DNA of 64,000 nt. Origin: Chryseobacterium sp. MYb264 (GTDB taxonomy: Bacteria; Bacteroidota; Bacteroidia; Flavobacteriales; Weeksellaceae). The notes below the pieces were generated by a model. That model was not told the origin of the DNA and ran no database searches. It saw nothing but the letters and a program-made list of their open reading frames with translations. The stretch spans positions 2,046,001 to 2,110,000 of the forward strand of contig NZ_CP142422.1 in the NCBI RefSeq assembly GCF_035974275.1. The letters run 5' to 3'. The position numbers and the translations under genes are program-made. This document shows, in pieces, positions 38,401 to 45,989 of this stretch; the stretch's first letter is position 1, and each line of letters opens with the position of its first letter.

Positions 38401-39230
38401 ATGCATGGGCCGGATTGCCGGGTACTTCGAGTATCCAGACCTTTACTCCGGACGCCACAACAACCTATACGGTAACAGGAACAGGCGCCAACGGCTGTAC
38501 AACAGAAAAGTCAATTACAGTAATCGTTGTACCTGCCATCGTTTCCTCATTATCAAATATTGAAATCTGTGAAGGATTCAAGGGAGTTCTGAATGCAGGG
38601 GCAGGTCCCAACTATACCTATAGCTGGAGTACGGGCGAAACATCGCAGATAATCTATCCAACCTTAGAGGGAGTTTATACCGTCACCATTTCAAACGGAG
38701 TCTGTTCAAAGGTATTTTCTGCTACAGTTGGATACCACACAGTGCCGGAAATTATAGAAATCAACTATAAAAATGATAATTTAACGATTCTTGCCAAAAA
38801 CAACGAAAATACACCGTTAGAGTATTCTATAGATAATGGATTTACCTGGCAGAGCTCCAATATTTTTTATAATGTTTTTAAAAATACAGAATATATGGTG
38901 AGGGTAAGGAATACAAGAATATCCTGTTATGCATTAGCTTCGTATTACACCTTCTTTATGCCCAATGCCATTACTCCAAATGGAGACGGATATAATGATG
39001 TGATTGATTTTTCGGGAATTACCAAATATAAAAACTTTTCGGGAAAAATATTCGATCGTTATGGTGTTGAAATTTTTACAGTAACCAAAGAAAAACCGAT
39101 ATGGGACGGCAAGTATCTGGCACGTGTGATCCCCACGGCTACCTATTGGTATGTGGTCTCATGGGAAGATACTATCAGCGGAAAACCGATAAAAATGTCG
39201 GGCTGGATTCTTCTCAAAAACAGGAACTAA
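32460..39230 (+). CDS. Giant L-type lectin surface protein with type B type IX sorting domain
   Basis: A 2256-residue secreted protein with a signal peptide (cleavage before QTYQLIGNPV). The domains in order are: an L-type (legume-like) lectin domain at about 25-245 (KKWTVEFDFRIDGSGRADGL); two related ~95-residue modules at 250-425; six thrombospondin type 3-like calcium clusters of the DTDGDGIPDYLDLDSDNDG type between about 425 and 1210; tandem Ig/PKD-like modules from ~1260 to 2140 with a 230-residue near-identical repeat; and a C-terminal ITPNGDGYNDVI domain at about 2168-2256. The last is the gliding-motility-associated (CHU_C, TIGR04131-type) signal recognised by type IX secretion. It is a likely surface adhesin, and porU and porV just upstream would export it. 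Internal DNA repeats at 690-bp period could drive length variation. Confidence 0.92.
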   Translation: MIKKWLRYAILFLFAFSPVYSQTYQLIGNPVNTAGWSLIPSAGVSGDFIRLTSDQVTQVGGVKLNAPINLKYCKKWTVEFDFRIDGSGRADGLSFWYLANPPSSYTNGSGLGIPSNATGLMVGFDIFNNTDESAMSKVHVLYGTNNGYQANIEFNNTPGSTFHSPNLNPGLRFTGPSYKHVEVTGTEDPSNPSRWIINLKINGVTIINQSFAPSGGAVGMTNGYFGFSASTGAYNARHSIKNVKIYTDKVPILKDTVIKTFCAGNETIDLTSFNSEFTSNPNNYTFTYFIQGSSTPITNPSQFQFNTNTTVSLLIKDKSGLLCDNNDAKILLTFKNKISLLKDTFSKIFCTGNTTADLTSMNSEFVANPNNYTFTYFIQGSSAPITNPSNFQFNTNTTVTLLIKDKSGALCDNDEAKILLTFKNCIDSDNDGLMDIVDLDDDNDGIPDIIECPGNDIVNNGSFKGNTNGWTLQLGGWFYSNNSVSVTANNIINKDISQTLNNLQNTNNFIPVTLTLGAQDGSQAGGSTAKLEIFLNNTLYATIDNSTVRNPGVNNITITLSNGATSNFVPFTTALVNGFTTRTFTLNIPNNSIPDTSSLIFRVHTGIDDWSLTDVSVKAFTCDTDGDGIFNHLDLDSDNDGCFDALEGDEKVLTSQINTNGSISGAVDAQGVPQLVNTGGSADIGGDQGQGVGFSQTAMINTCNDIDNDGIPDYLDLDNDNDGILDTDEGVCSNSSLDAGWFSNVPPGTKEQDQYCPISESNGCLPGGNPAVVGTSYPMSWGTGLTVAANNTAWKVGGVNSASYLLAKNDGDYIQYGFKTPSNLSLYRSFSTFRWRQLGGYKMSVEVSGDGFSSPGILLLEDAQLSQSAVYSNLLQRVFLKPNTTYTFRIYIYGAATATTLVDYDDFQFGTCVAKDTDGDGIPDYLDLDSDNDGCFDSLEGDENVLTSQINTNGSISGPVDAQGVPQFVNAGGAADIGGDQGQGIGFSQNSMINTCNDIDNDGIPDYIDLDNDNDGILDETECPSQFSWTGPISFSANNTVAQGTISGIPYTLTSNQPMIPMSGIYNHSLFPAPYGVPNNNPSIGNSQVSSNTLTFAQPMIDPVLVFASVGQQGLHVPIKFNIPVQVLWSKDITIDSPTQLTGKEGFVIVKIPGIHSSITFNYTVAEYYANFTFGAATKNCDTDGDGIPDYLDLDSDNDGCFDSLEGGENVLTSQLNADGSISGPVDAQGVPQLVNPGGAADTGSDQGQGMGSSKDDTINPCQCTDPTITVSSSTLCFGGSVTLTSSEATGNLWSTGETTQSITVTTAGTYTLTYSNGICTPPVASVTITAEADPDLQITGNLILCETANQLTAHANGSGNTYTWSDGTTGNVISVSTPGIYTVTVTTPAGCQYQKSEEVVQGIVPEVSNAALELCSDSATAVFDLTSAQNAISTTTGVTFTFYQNQADALAGNTNTIANPTAYSSGNAVVYVRVISPDACAKIAELQLTVNTTIAPVITASSSTICFGGNVTLTSSQATGNLWSSGETTQSITVTTAGTYTLTYSNGACTAPVASVTITAEADPDLKITGNLILCENANQLTVHANGSGNTYTWSDGTTGNIISVVTPGIYTVTVTTPAGCQYQASAEVVQGVVPKVNNAALELCSDSATAIFDLTSAQNAISTTTGVTFSFYQNQADALAGNTNTIGNPATYSSGNAVIYVRVISPDACAKIAELQLTVNVKPVPIITASSNVICNNTPITLTSNFATGNLWSTGETTQTITVSAGGIYTLINNNGICTSEPVSVTILQDTDPNVQITGNLMFCEGDSTVLTATANGSGITFSWSNGATGPVNTVTAPGLYTVTATTALGCQYQQSVQVNMDPLIIVTINPPQDVITCLVPEITLDATASVYEPGATFLWTATGGGNIISGADTLTPVVDKGGVYTLTIISATPLGCTKQSSVTVFENTTPPPLILTASAYTICKGESVTITASGAQTYAWAGLPGTSSIQTFTPDATTTYTVTGTGANGCTTEKSITVIVVPAIVSSLSNIEICEGFKGVLNAGAGPNYTYSWSTGETSQIIYPTLEGVYTVTISNGVCSKVFSATVGYHTVPEIIEINYKNDNLTILAKNNENTPLEYSIDNGFTWQSSNIFYNVFKNTEYMVRVRNTRISCYALASYYTFFMPNAITPNGDGYNDVIDFSGITKYKNFSGKIFDRYGVEIFTVTKEKPIWDGKYLARVIPTATYWYVVSWEDTISGKPIKMSGWILLKNRN

Positions 39231-39254
39231 ACAAAAGGTGTAAAGATAAGTTTA

Positions 39255-39284
39255 GAAAAGTCTCATTTTTATGAGGCTTTTCTG
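39255..39284 (+). terminator. Terminator after the lectin gene
   Basis: AAAAGTCTCAT and ATGAGGCTTTT pair (one G-T mismatch) around a T loop, followed by T-rich sequence. Confidence 0.75.
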
Positions 39285-39307
39285 TTTTGTATAATTATTT
39301 TTGTAGG

Positions 39308-41593
39308 ATGAACTATTCTGCGGAACTGAAAAAATTTGTGACCAGCCAATATGTATATTCTGCCATCAGAATTACACTGGCCACTGTTCTGCCATGTCTG
39401 GTTCTCGCCCATTTTGGAATTCTGAAGGAATACTTTCTCTTTCCGCTGGGAACCAGCTTTGTTGCTTTAACAGACCAACCCGGCCCCTTCATCCGAAGAA
39501 GAAACTCATTAACATTTGCCATTTTCTGCTTTGCACTTGTGGCACTCATTGCAAGCCTGGTAATGAATATTAAAATCCTGGTTTTTTCAGAAATTGTGGT
39601 ATTCGGGCTGTTTTTCTCTTTAATCGGGGTCTACGGGCAGAGACTTGCTGCGGTGGGATCCCTGTCCCTGGTCGTTCTTGCCATTTTTATCGACGGACAT
39701 CTTACGGGAGAAAATATTCTTAAAAGCTTACTGATCTTTGCATCGGGATGTCTTTGGTTTTTACTCATCTTCTTAATTGTATCCACCATTCAGCCCTACA
39801 AGCTTGCCAGCCAGATGATTGGAGAAAATTATCTACAGCTTGCAGAGTTTTTGAAGATTAAAGCCAATTATTACCAGAAAAATCCGGATTTCGCTAAACT
39901 GACCACTCAGGTCATCACTAAACAAATAGAAATCAAAAACCTTCAGGAAGAAACCAGGGAAACGGTTTTTAAAACACGGGTTATCGTCAACGAATCTACC
40001 ACAACGAGTCGACTGCTGATGTTGATGTTATTAAACTCTATGGATCTTCATGAAAAACTCATGACCTCTGAAAGTGATTACGAGAAACTTCAAAAAAGCT
40101 TTATCGACAGCAGCATACTTGTACACATCCATGATTACCTGAATCTGTTGGCTGAAGAAATCACCAATATAGGAATCTCACTTCAGATAGGAACTCGTGC
40201 AAAACCGATTTTCAATCTGGATACAGAACTTAAAAGCTTAAATCATGTTTATTTCGAGCTGAGAAACAAAGAGATTTCTCCGGATAATTTTGAAGATTTT
40301 ATGGTTCTCCGTCAGATCCTTGTCCGTATTAATGAGATCACAAAAGAAATTAATGAGATTTATAAAGTATTTTCGCAAAACGTCAAGCTGGCAAAGAGCC
40401 TTTCTACAGGGCTGGATCTCAGAAAATTTATGCCGAGTGAGCAGAAGATCAATGCCAAGGTTTTAAAAGATAATATTTCACTGTCGTCTTCCCACTTCAG
40501 ACATGCATTACGAATTACGATTGCCCTGCTCATCGGATATTCATTTTCGCTTTTTGATTTTCTGGGAATCGGGCATACCTACTGGATTCTGATCACGGTA
40601 GTGGCTATTCTTAAGCCAGCTTACGCGATTACCAAAAAAAGAAATCTTCTCCGTTTATACGGAACCATAGCCGGTGCTTCCATAGCTTACGGGATATTAC
40701 ACTTTATCCATATCAATCAGATCTTATTTTCTATTTTACTGCTGAGCATGATTATGTGTTTCAGTTTTCTGAAAGGAAGATATTTCTGGGCTGTTTTGTT
40801 TATGACCATCTATGTCTTTCTGAGTTTTAATTTCCTGAGCCCCGGACATATTGACGTTATTTTCAGAGACCGAATTGTAGATACAGTGATCGCGGGGCTC
40901 ATTACCTCTCTGGTATCGTATCTCGTACTTCCGGTTTGGGAACACACCCAAAATTTAGATCTGATGAAAAAATCTGCAGAATGCAACCTGATTTATTTCC
41001 GTTGTGTTATCTCTAAATTTTTGGACGACAGCTTTGATATTGAAGATTATAAAGTAAAAAGAAAAAATGCCATCATTGCTTTAGCTAATCTTTCTGATAA
41101 TTTTCAGAGAATGATTTCTGAACCCAAAAATCAGCAGAAAAAATTAGAGGTTGTTCACCAGTTTGTCGCAACCTCCCATCTGATGACCGCCTACACGGCT
41201 TCCCTTTCTCAATATGTAAAAGATGATGAAAAATACTCCGAGATAGATGCGGAAGGATGGAGAGAGAAAATTGAGGCCGAAATGCTTCAGGTGTCTCATT
41301 TGCTGGACGGTACAACTATTAGTGAATCTCTCAGAAAAAAAAGCCAGATAGAGCCTGAGGACTCCTCTTTTGATGATCTCCTTCTGAAACGAAAATCGGA
41401 ACTTGCCGACCATGAATCCCGAAATCAAAGAGATCCCAACAAGATATCACGCTTAACAGAGCTTAAGAATATTCATGATGTCCTGGAACTGATATTTGAT
41501 GTAGCCAAAGAACAACGTAAAGTAATTGAAAAATACAAAAGTGAATCTCACGAGAAATCTGAAGCTTCGGAAACTATTCCTCAACAATCGTAA
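39308..41593 (+). CDS. FUSC-family inner-membrane protein (YccS/YhfK-like)
   Basis: A 761-residue protein if started at the ATG at 39308 (MNYSAELKKFVTSQ); a start at 39287 adds seven residues without support. It has two blocks of about five to six membrane spans (about 20-170 and 395-540), each followed by a cytosolic region. This is the YccS/FUSC duplicated architecture: LPCLVLAHFGILKEYFLFPL and HALRITIALLIGYSFSLFDF start the blocks, and ILKPAYAITKKRNLLRLYGT is a family motif. FUSC proteins are thought to transport aromatic acids or related compounds. The 3' end overlaps the convergent phosphopantetheinyl transferase gene by 20 bp. Confidence 0.85.
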   Translation: MNYSAELKKFVTSQYVYSAIRITLATVLPCLVLAHFGILKEYFLFPLGTSFVALTDQPGPFIRRRNSLTFAIFCFALVALIASLVMNIKILVFSEIVVFGLFFSLIGVYGQRLAAVGSLSLVVLAIFIDGHLTGENILKSLLIFASGCLWFLLIFLIVSTIQPYKLASQMIGENYLQLAEFLKIKANYYQKNPDFAKLTTQVITKQIEIKNLQEETRETVFKTRVIVNESTTTSRLLMLMLLNSMDLHEKLMTSESDYEKLQKSFIDSSILVHIHDYLNLLAEEITNIGISLQIGTRAKPIFNLDTELKSLNHVYFELRNKEISPDNFEDFMVLRQILVRINEITKEINEIYKVFSQNVKLAKSLSTGLDLRKFMPSEQKINAKVLKDNISLSSSHFRHALRITIALLIGYSFSLFDFLGIGHTYWILITVVAILKPAYAITKKRNLLRLYGTIAGASIAYGILHFIHINQILFSILLLSMIMCFSFLKGRYFWAVLFMTIYVFLSFNFLSPGHIDVIFRDRIVDTVIAGLITSLVSYLVLPVWEHTQNLDLMKKSAECNLIYFRCVISKFLDDSFDIEDYKVKRKNAIIALANLSDNFQRMISEPKNQQKKLEVVHQFVATSHLMTAYTASLSQYVKDDEKYSEIDAEGWREKIEAEMLQVSHLLDGTTISESLRKKSQIEPEDSSFDDLLLKRKSELADHESRNQRDPNKISRLTELKNIHDVLELIFDVAKEQRKVIEKYKSESHEKSEASETIPQQS

Positions 41594-42188
41594 AACAGTA
41601 ATCATCGAAAAATTCCACACGTGCTTTAAACTCATCGGAGATCTGTTCGTCATAGACTCTGCACTGGATATGATGAAGGTATTTCAGCTCAAAAGGTCTT
41701 ACATCATAATGTTTTTTAAGTGACCAGTGCTTGGAATGGTGAATCTTGTACATACTTTCCTTCACGCTCCAGATGATGGTATAAAAGGTCACTTCATGAT
41801 CGTGAGGAATAAATCCACGTTCATTTTCGTAGGTAAATTTATCGATTACCCTTAAGATCTTAGGATTGAATTTTTCAATATCAATTCCGATTTTATTGTT
41901 GGAAATCGCGATGGCCGCAAATGGAAATGAGTGGGTAATTGAAATCTCGGCATCCTTTGGAGATAAAAATGGCTCTCTTTCTTTATATAATATTTTGGAG
42001 TGAGGCTTAAGCCCCTTCAGTAGCTTTCTAACCATCAGTACTTCCAGCAGCTTTTTCGGATGATAATCTTTTACTTTTTCAGCATTTTCAGGTTCTAAAA
42101 GGTCATCCATATTCAATTCTTCAGTTTCATCGTATTTCCATACAAGAATTGTGGCATTATCATCAGAAAAATCGCGGTACAGAGGCAT
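41574..42188 (-). CDS. 4'-phosphopantetheinyl transferase (Sfp type)
   Basis: A 204-residue enzyme. The Sfp-family signatures are ISITHSFPFAAIAIS, the Mg-binding GIDIEKFNPKILRVIDKFTY, and SVKESMYKIHHSKHWSLKKH containing the W-x-x-K-E-S-x-x-K motif. It transfers the phosphopantetheine arm from CoA to a carrier protein (ACP or a peptide synthetase). No carrier-protein gene is close, so it is probably general or serves a distant cluster. Its stop overlaps the FUSC gene by 20 bp. Confidence 0.9.
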   Translation of the reverse strand: MPLYRDFSDDNATILVWKYDETEELNMDDLLEPENAEKVKDYHPKKLLEVLMVRKLLKGLKPHSKILYKEREPFLSPKDAEISITHSFPFAAIAISNNKIGIDIEKFNPKILRVIDKFTYENERGFIPHDHEVTFYTIIWSVKESMYKIHHSKHWSLKKHYDVRPFELKYLHHIQCRVYDEQISDEFKARVEFFDDYCFTIVEE

Positions 42189-42605
42189 GATTTTATTTAT
42201 TGGACAAAATTAATAAAAAATTTTGGGTTGGAACCGGGGATTTGTAGCCGGGGGATTTTAGGATTTTCTGTTTTTTATAATCACTCAAAGTGACGAGCAG
42301 TTATCCTTCACAGACTTTTCTCTCCGTCAGAGCGAGTATTTGTCGGAGCGCAGCGGAGAAAAATGTATAGAGAACTCATGAATTGAAAGAAAGAATTTCT
42401 CTTTCCAGCATGAACTTCCCGATATACTTTTTTTGGAAAAAATCACTCGAGGTGATGGTTGGAGTTCTGCGGAAATTTCTGTTAATGAAAAATCGATTAC
42501 AAACAAAAAAATTCACTTTAATCAGGAGACTAAAGTGAATTTAATAGTAATTAAAAGCTAAAAACGTTCGAGCATTTCGCTGTACACCTTTATGCTTTTA
42601 CAAAA
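42189..42605. other. Intergenic stretch, no gene seen
   Basis: The region has a low-complexity purine-rich segment around 42300-42370 with a GGAGCGCAGCGGAG-like motif, but no open frame with coding signals. It ends with the terminator described next. Confidence 0.4.
42509..42542 (-). terminator. Terminator after the HugZ-like gene
   Basis: AAATTCACTTTA and TAAAGTGAATTT form a perfect 12-bp stem, with a T tract on the minus strand. It lies about 65 bases past the stop at 42606. Confidence 0.75.
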
Positions 42606-43136
42606 TTATTTCGACTGGTGATTGATATCGTTTCTGTGCTCCATAATTTCAAGATTCTGATCTACAAAATAGGCACTTCCGAACCCGTTGACATAAGAAC
42701 CTTTCGTCGGATGAAGCCCGATCAGGATAAAATCCTTCATTTCAGCAATGACATCCACTACTTTTCCGTGGGTTTCCTTCAACTGGGCTACTACTGCGTT
42801 CCAGGTATCAGAATCTCTTTCCACCTGAGAGGTTGAAGCCTCAATGGTTAATCTCTCACGAGCATAAATTTGTTTGGTTGCTGATTCGTCCTCAATAAAC
42901 ATAACTGAAGTTTTTCTTCCGTCAGCAAGATTTTTTGTGTGTTTTGCCATGAAAGAAACCAAAATATAGAATGTATTATTTACTTCAACAAAAGGGGCAT
43001 AGCTGGAATTCGGCGTTCCTTCTGCATCTACGGTCGCTAAAATTACACTTTTCGTTCTCCCGATAAGTTCCTTAACTTTTGGAGTAAGTGGTTTTGCCTG
43101 TCTCTGTGCTTCTTCCTGAGTATTTGTATGATTCAT
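42606..43136 (-). CDS. HugZ/PNPOx-like split-barrel protein (heme utilisation)
   Basis: A 176-residue protein of the FMN-binding split-barrel fold. ILATVDAEGTPNSSYAPFVE is the typical pyridoxamine-phosphate-oxidase-like start, followed by FYILVSFMAKHTKNLADGRK and a HugZ-type stretch IYARERLTIEASTSQVERDS. The C-terminal GLHPTKGSYVNGFGSAYFVD matches HugZ/HutZ, which bind and degrade heme to release iron, and the His in GLHP fits the heme-ligand region. Some relatives bind flavin instead, so the exact activity is uncertain. A long spacer separates it from ahcY. Confidence 0.82.
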   Translation of the reverse strand: MNHTNTQEEAQRQAKPLTPKVKELIGRTKSVILATVDAEGTPNSSYAPFVEVNNTFYILVSFMAKHTKNLADGRKTSVMFIEDESATKQIYARERLTIEASTSQVERDSDTWNAVVAQLKETHGKVVDVIAEMKDFILIGLHPTKGSYVNGFGSAYFVDQNLEIMEHRNDINHQSK

Positions 43137-43683
43137 AATAAAAGATTTATTTATGCAAAAATAACTTATTTAGAATAAAGAAAAATAGTTTATTGTATAA
43201 AATATTATTAAAATAAACGAAAAACAGGGCAATATAACGGGAAGCAGAGTATGTTGATATGATTTATCTGATTTTCTAGACAAAAACCGGGGTCTTATGA
43301 TATCTATTTTTAACATTGGTTCTCCATCAATATTTTTATAAAAGTTCATGACCGGATGTTCCCGGAAAGATAGTACGGGAAGTCAGGGCTCAACTTTTTA
43401 TCTGCTGGCTTCACTCTATAGCCCCGATTGCAGCGGCATCCTTTTTTTGCATGGGCTTGAAAAAAGTATTGGCAAAAAAAGATATAGCGGAAAGCGGGAA
43501 AAAGCTTCAAAAAAAAATAAATTCCAAATAACAAAACAATTTCTGTGACTTTAAAATCCCGCATCCTCAAATCTCCCTTTTCCAGCCTATCCAAAATCTC
43601 ATAAATGTCATTTCTCTATCTAAATTATTAATCGTAATTTTGCATTTCATTATCAATTGAATTTAAACTTATTCATTATACAT
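43137..43683. repeat. Spacer with a large hairpin repeat and the ahcY promoter
   Basis: No gene is credible. On the minus strand, arms GCAAAAAAAGGAT and ATCTTTTTTTGC (43438-43450 and 43472-43483) form a hairpin within a ~130-bp element (about 43380-43510). The element carries CCGCT-type motifs and resembles a conserved intergenic repeat or structured RNA seen in many Flavobacteriia; I cannot name it with certainty. TAATTTTG at 43635-43642 fits the -7 element of the ahcY promoter. Confidence 0.5.
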
Positions 43684-44997
43684 ATGAGTACTACAACACA
43701 ATACGTTCCTTACAAAGTGAAGGACATCTCCCTTGCTGAATGGGGAAGAAAAGAAATTACTCTTGCTGAGGCAGAAATGCCGGGGTTAATGTCCATCCGT
43801 GAAGAATATGGACCCTCTCAACCTTTAAAGGGTGCAAGAATTGCAGGATGTCTTCACATGACGATCCAAACTGCTGTGCTTATAGAGACCCTGGTTGCTT
43901 TAGGAGCTGAAGTTACCTGGTCTTCTTGTAATATTTTCTCGACGCAGGATCACGCTGCTGCTGCAATTGCTGCTGCAGGAATTCCGGTGTATGCATGGAA
44001 AGGTCTTAATGAGGAAGAATTTGACTGGTGTATTGAGCAGACTTTATTCTTCGGTGAGGACAGAAAGCCATTGAACATGATTTTGGATGATGGTGGAGAT
44101 TTAACGAACATGGTTTTTGATAAATACCCTGAATTCACAAAAGACATCAAAGGACTTTCTGAAGAAACGACAACCGGAGTTCACAGACTGTACGAAAGAA
44201 TGAAGAACGGAACTTTGGTAATGCCGGCTATCAACGTAAACGATTCGGTAACTAAATCTAAATTCGATAACAAATACGGATGTAAAGAATCTGCAGTAGA
44301 TGCTGTAAGAAGAGCGACAGACGTCATGTTGGCTGGAAAAAGAGTGGTTGTTTGCGGATACGGAGACGTAGGTAAAGGTACTGCCGCTTCTTTCAGAGGG
44401 GCTGGTTCTATCGTTACGGTTACTGAAATCGATCCAATTTGTGCTTTACAAGCTGCAATGGACGGTTACGAAGTGAAAAGATTGGATACTGTTGTTGATA
44501 ACGCAGATATCATCATCACAACAACAGGTAACTTCAACATCGTAAGAGGCGAGCATTTCCTTAAAATGAAAGATAAAGCGATTGTTTGTAACATCGGACA
44601 CTTCGATAACGAAATCGATATGGCGTGGTTGAACAACAACTACGGTGCTACAAAATCTGAAGTTAAACCTCAGGTTGATATCTACACCATCGAAGGTAAA
44701 GAAGTTATTATTCTTGCTGAAGGTAGATTGGTAAACCTTGGTTGTGCAACTGGTCACCCATCTTTCGTAATGTCTAACTCTTTCTCTAACCAGACTTTGG
44801 CTCAAATTGAACTTTGGAACAATTCTGAAGCTTATGGAAACGAAGTTTATATGTTGCCTAAGCATTTAGATGAAAAAGTGGCTGCTCTTCACCTTAAGAA
44901 ATTAAGCGTTGAGCTGGAAACTCTTTCTCCTGAACAGGCTGAATACATAGGGGTGGATGTTAAAGGTCCTTTCAAACCTGAGTATTACAGATACTAA
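43684..44997 (+). CDS. ahcY: Adenosylhomocysteinase
   Basis: A 437-residue enzyme, started at the ATG at 43684 ([20 protein letters not shown]); the upstream ATG at 43657 adds non-conserved residues. It hydrolyses S-adenosylhomocysteine to adenosine and homocysteine and so relieves inhibition of methyltransferases. Family motifs are [38 protein letters not shown], the NAD-binding [17 protein letters not shown] at about residue 225, and the C-terminal [11 protein letters not shown]. It is a single gene with its own promoter and terminator. Codon use is clearly biased, as expected for a highly expressed gene. Confidence 0.97.
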   Translation: MSTTTQYVPYKVKDISLAEWGRKEITLAEAEMPGLMSIREEYGPSQPLKGARIAGCLHMTIQTAVLIETLVALGAEVTWSSCNIFSTQDHAAAAIAAAGIPVYAWKGLNEEEFDWCIEQTLFFGEDRKPLNMILDDGGDLTNMVFDKYPEFTKDIKGLSEETTTGVHRLYERMKNGTLVMPAINVNDSVTKSKFDNKYGCKESAVDAVRRATDVMLAGKRVVVCGYGDVGKGTAASFRGAGSIVTVTEIDPICALQAAMDGYEVKRLDTVVDNADIIITTTGNFNIVRGEHFLKMKDKAIVCNIGHFDNEIDMAWLNNNYGATKSEVKPQVDIYTIEGKEVIILAEGRLVNLGCATGHPSFVMSNSFSNQTLAQIELWNNSEAYGNEVYMLPKHLDEKVAALHLKKLSVELETLSPEQAEYIGVDVKGPFKPEYYRY

Positions 44998-45032
44998 GAA
45001 GCAAAAGACAGAAAAGTCATACGAATATAGAA

Positions 45033-45059
45033 ACTCTCCTATTCCGGAGAGTTTTTTTT
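45033..45059 (+). terminator. Terminator after ahcY
   Basis: ACTCTCC and GGAGAGT pair around a 5-base loop and are followed by eight T. Confidence 0.85.
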
Positions 45060-45119
45060 GTTTTAAAATGATCAATGGGCATTCATTTAACTGATCAATT
45101 CCAAAAATTGGCGCTTAAT

Positions 45120-45245
45120 GCCATTTTATCTTTGAAATTTCCATTAAATTATTTAACCCTTTCAGGATTGTAATAGCATCGAATACTTAACCATCGGATT
45201 TCACCCGACACTACTCATATTTAGCCCCTTCGGGGTATATTAAGG
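45120..45245. repeat. Palindromic intergenic repeat
   Basis: The stretch holds TTAACCCTTTCAGGATTG, a CGGATTTCACCCG hairpin and GCCCCTTCGGGGTAT, which together resemble a family of intergenic repeats found in Bacteroidota. It lies between the ahcY terminator and the promoter of the next gene (-7 element TATCTTTG at 45320-45327). No gene is visible. Confidence 0.45.
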
Positions 45246-45352
45246 TAAATTTAAAAAGAAAGCGGTATTAAAAAACAATTGACCGTATTTTCCCCGTATA
45301 TGGAATCGTAAAAAATCTATATCTTTGAGACCTTTAACAAAAACATTAGCAA

Positions 45353-45745
45353 ATGAAAAAACAAAATGTATCAAATGCATTCGTTGCAGCCTCATGGGTT
45401 GCTTTGGGAGCGGGAATGATTGGCTTTATTGTAGGTCTGGCAAGAGCAGAAATGGAGCTTAACGAAAAGGGATATTATTTCACCATCCTGCTATACGGAT
45501 TGTTTGCAGTCGTTTCTTTGCAAAAAGCGGTTCGTGACAGATTAGAAGGGATTAAGGTAACCGATATCTACTATGGAATATGCTGGTTTGCCACCCTGTC
45601 TTCTATTGTTTTACTGGCGATAGGATTATGGAATGCCACTATTCTTCCCAGTGAAAAGGGCTTCTATGGGTTTGCATTTTTACTTGCTCTGTTCGGAGCG
45701 ATCGCAGTCCAGAAAAATACCCGCGATAACATGCTGGAACAATAA
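45353..45745 (+). CDS. YiaA/YiaB-family inner-membrane protein
   Basis: A 130-residue protein with four predicted membrane spans in two repeated halves. Each half has a pair of spans, with LNEKGYYFTILLYGLFAVVS and PSEKGFYGFAFLLALFGAIA as the parallel motifs. The arrangement and the VSLQKAVRD/AVQKNTRD ends of the halves match the YiaAB family, whose biochemical role is unknown. A -7 element TATCTTTG lies about 25 bases upstream of the start codon, and a strong terminator follows. Confidence 0.85.
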   Translation: MKKQNVSNAFVAASWVALGAGMIGFIVGLARAEMELNEKGYYFTILLYGLFAVVSLQKAVRDRLEGIKVTDIYYGICWFATLSSIVLLAIGLWNATILPSEKGFYGFAFLLALFGAIAVQKNTRDNMLEQ

Positions 45746-45752
45746 ACATAAG

Positions 45753-45780
45753 ACTCTTCAAAATTTTGAAGAGTTTTTTT
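45753..45780 (+). terminator. Terminator after the YiaA-like gene
   Basis: ACTCTTCAAAA and TTTTGAAGAGT form a near-perfect stem with a T tract. Confidence 0.85.
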
Positions 45781-45989
45781 ATATTCCTGCTCAGAAATCA
45801 GAGCCACTACAAGCCTGTGACCCGGGGTCTCCCTCAGTACTCACTTCAATCCTCTATTCTTATATTAAATTCTTTTTAATACCTTTTTTAATGTAAATTA
45901 AAAATCATTTCGAACTATTTCTATTTCAATATAAAGCAATCATCTTCAGTCTATTGTCTTCATTTTCTTTTATTTGTAAATTTATCTCA

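Noticed and set aside
43346..43594. An 82-residue frame upstream of ahcY
   Set aside because: It overlaps a hairpin repeat and has an aromatic-rich, non-domain composition.
43137..43683. A SAM/SAH riboswitch in front of ahcY
   Set aside because: I could not find the conserved core of any known SAM or SAH riboswitch; the only structure is a repeat-type hairpin far from the start.
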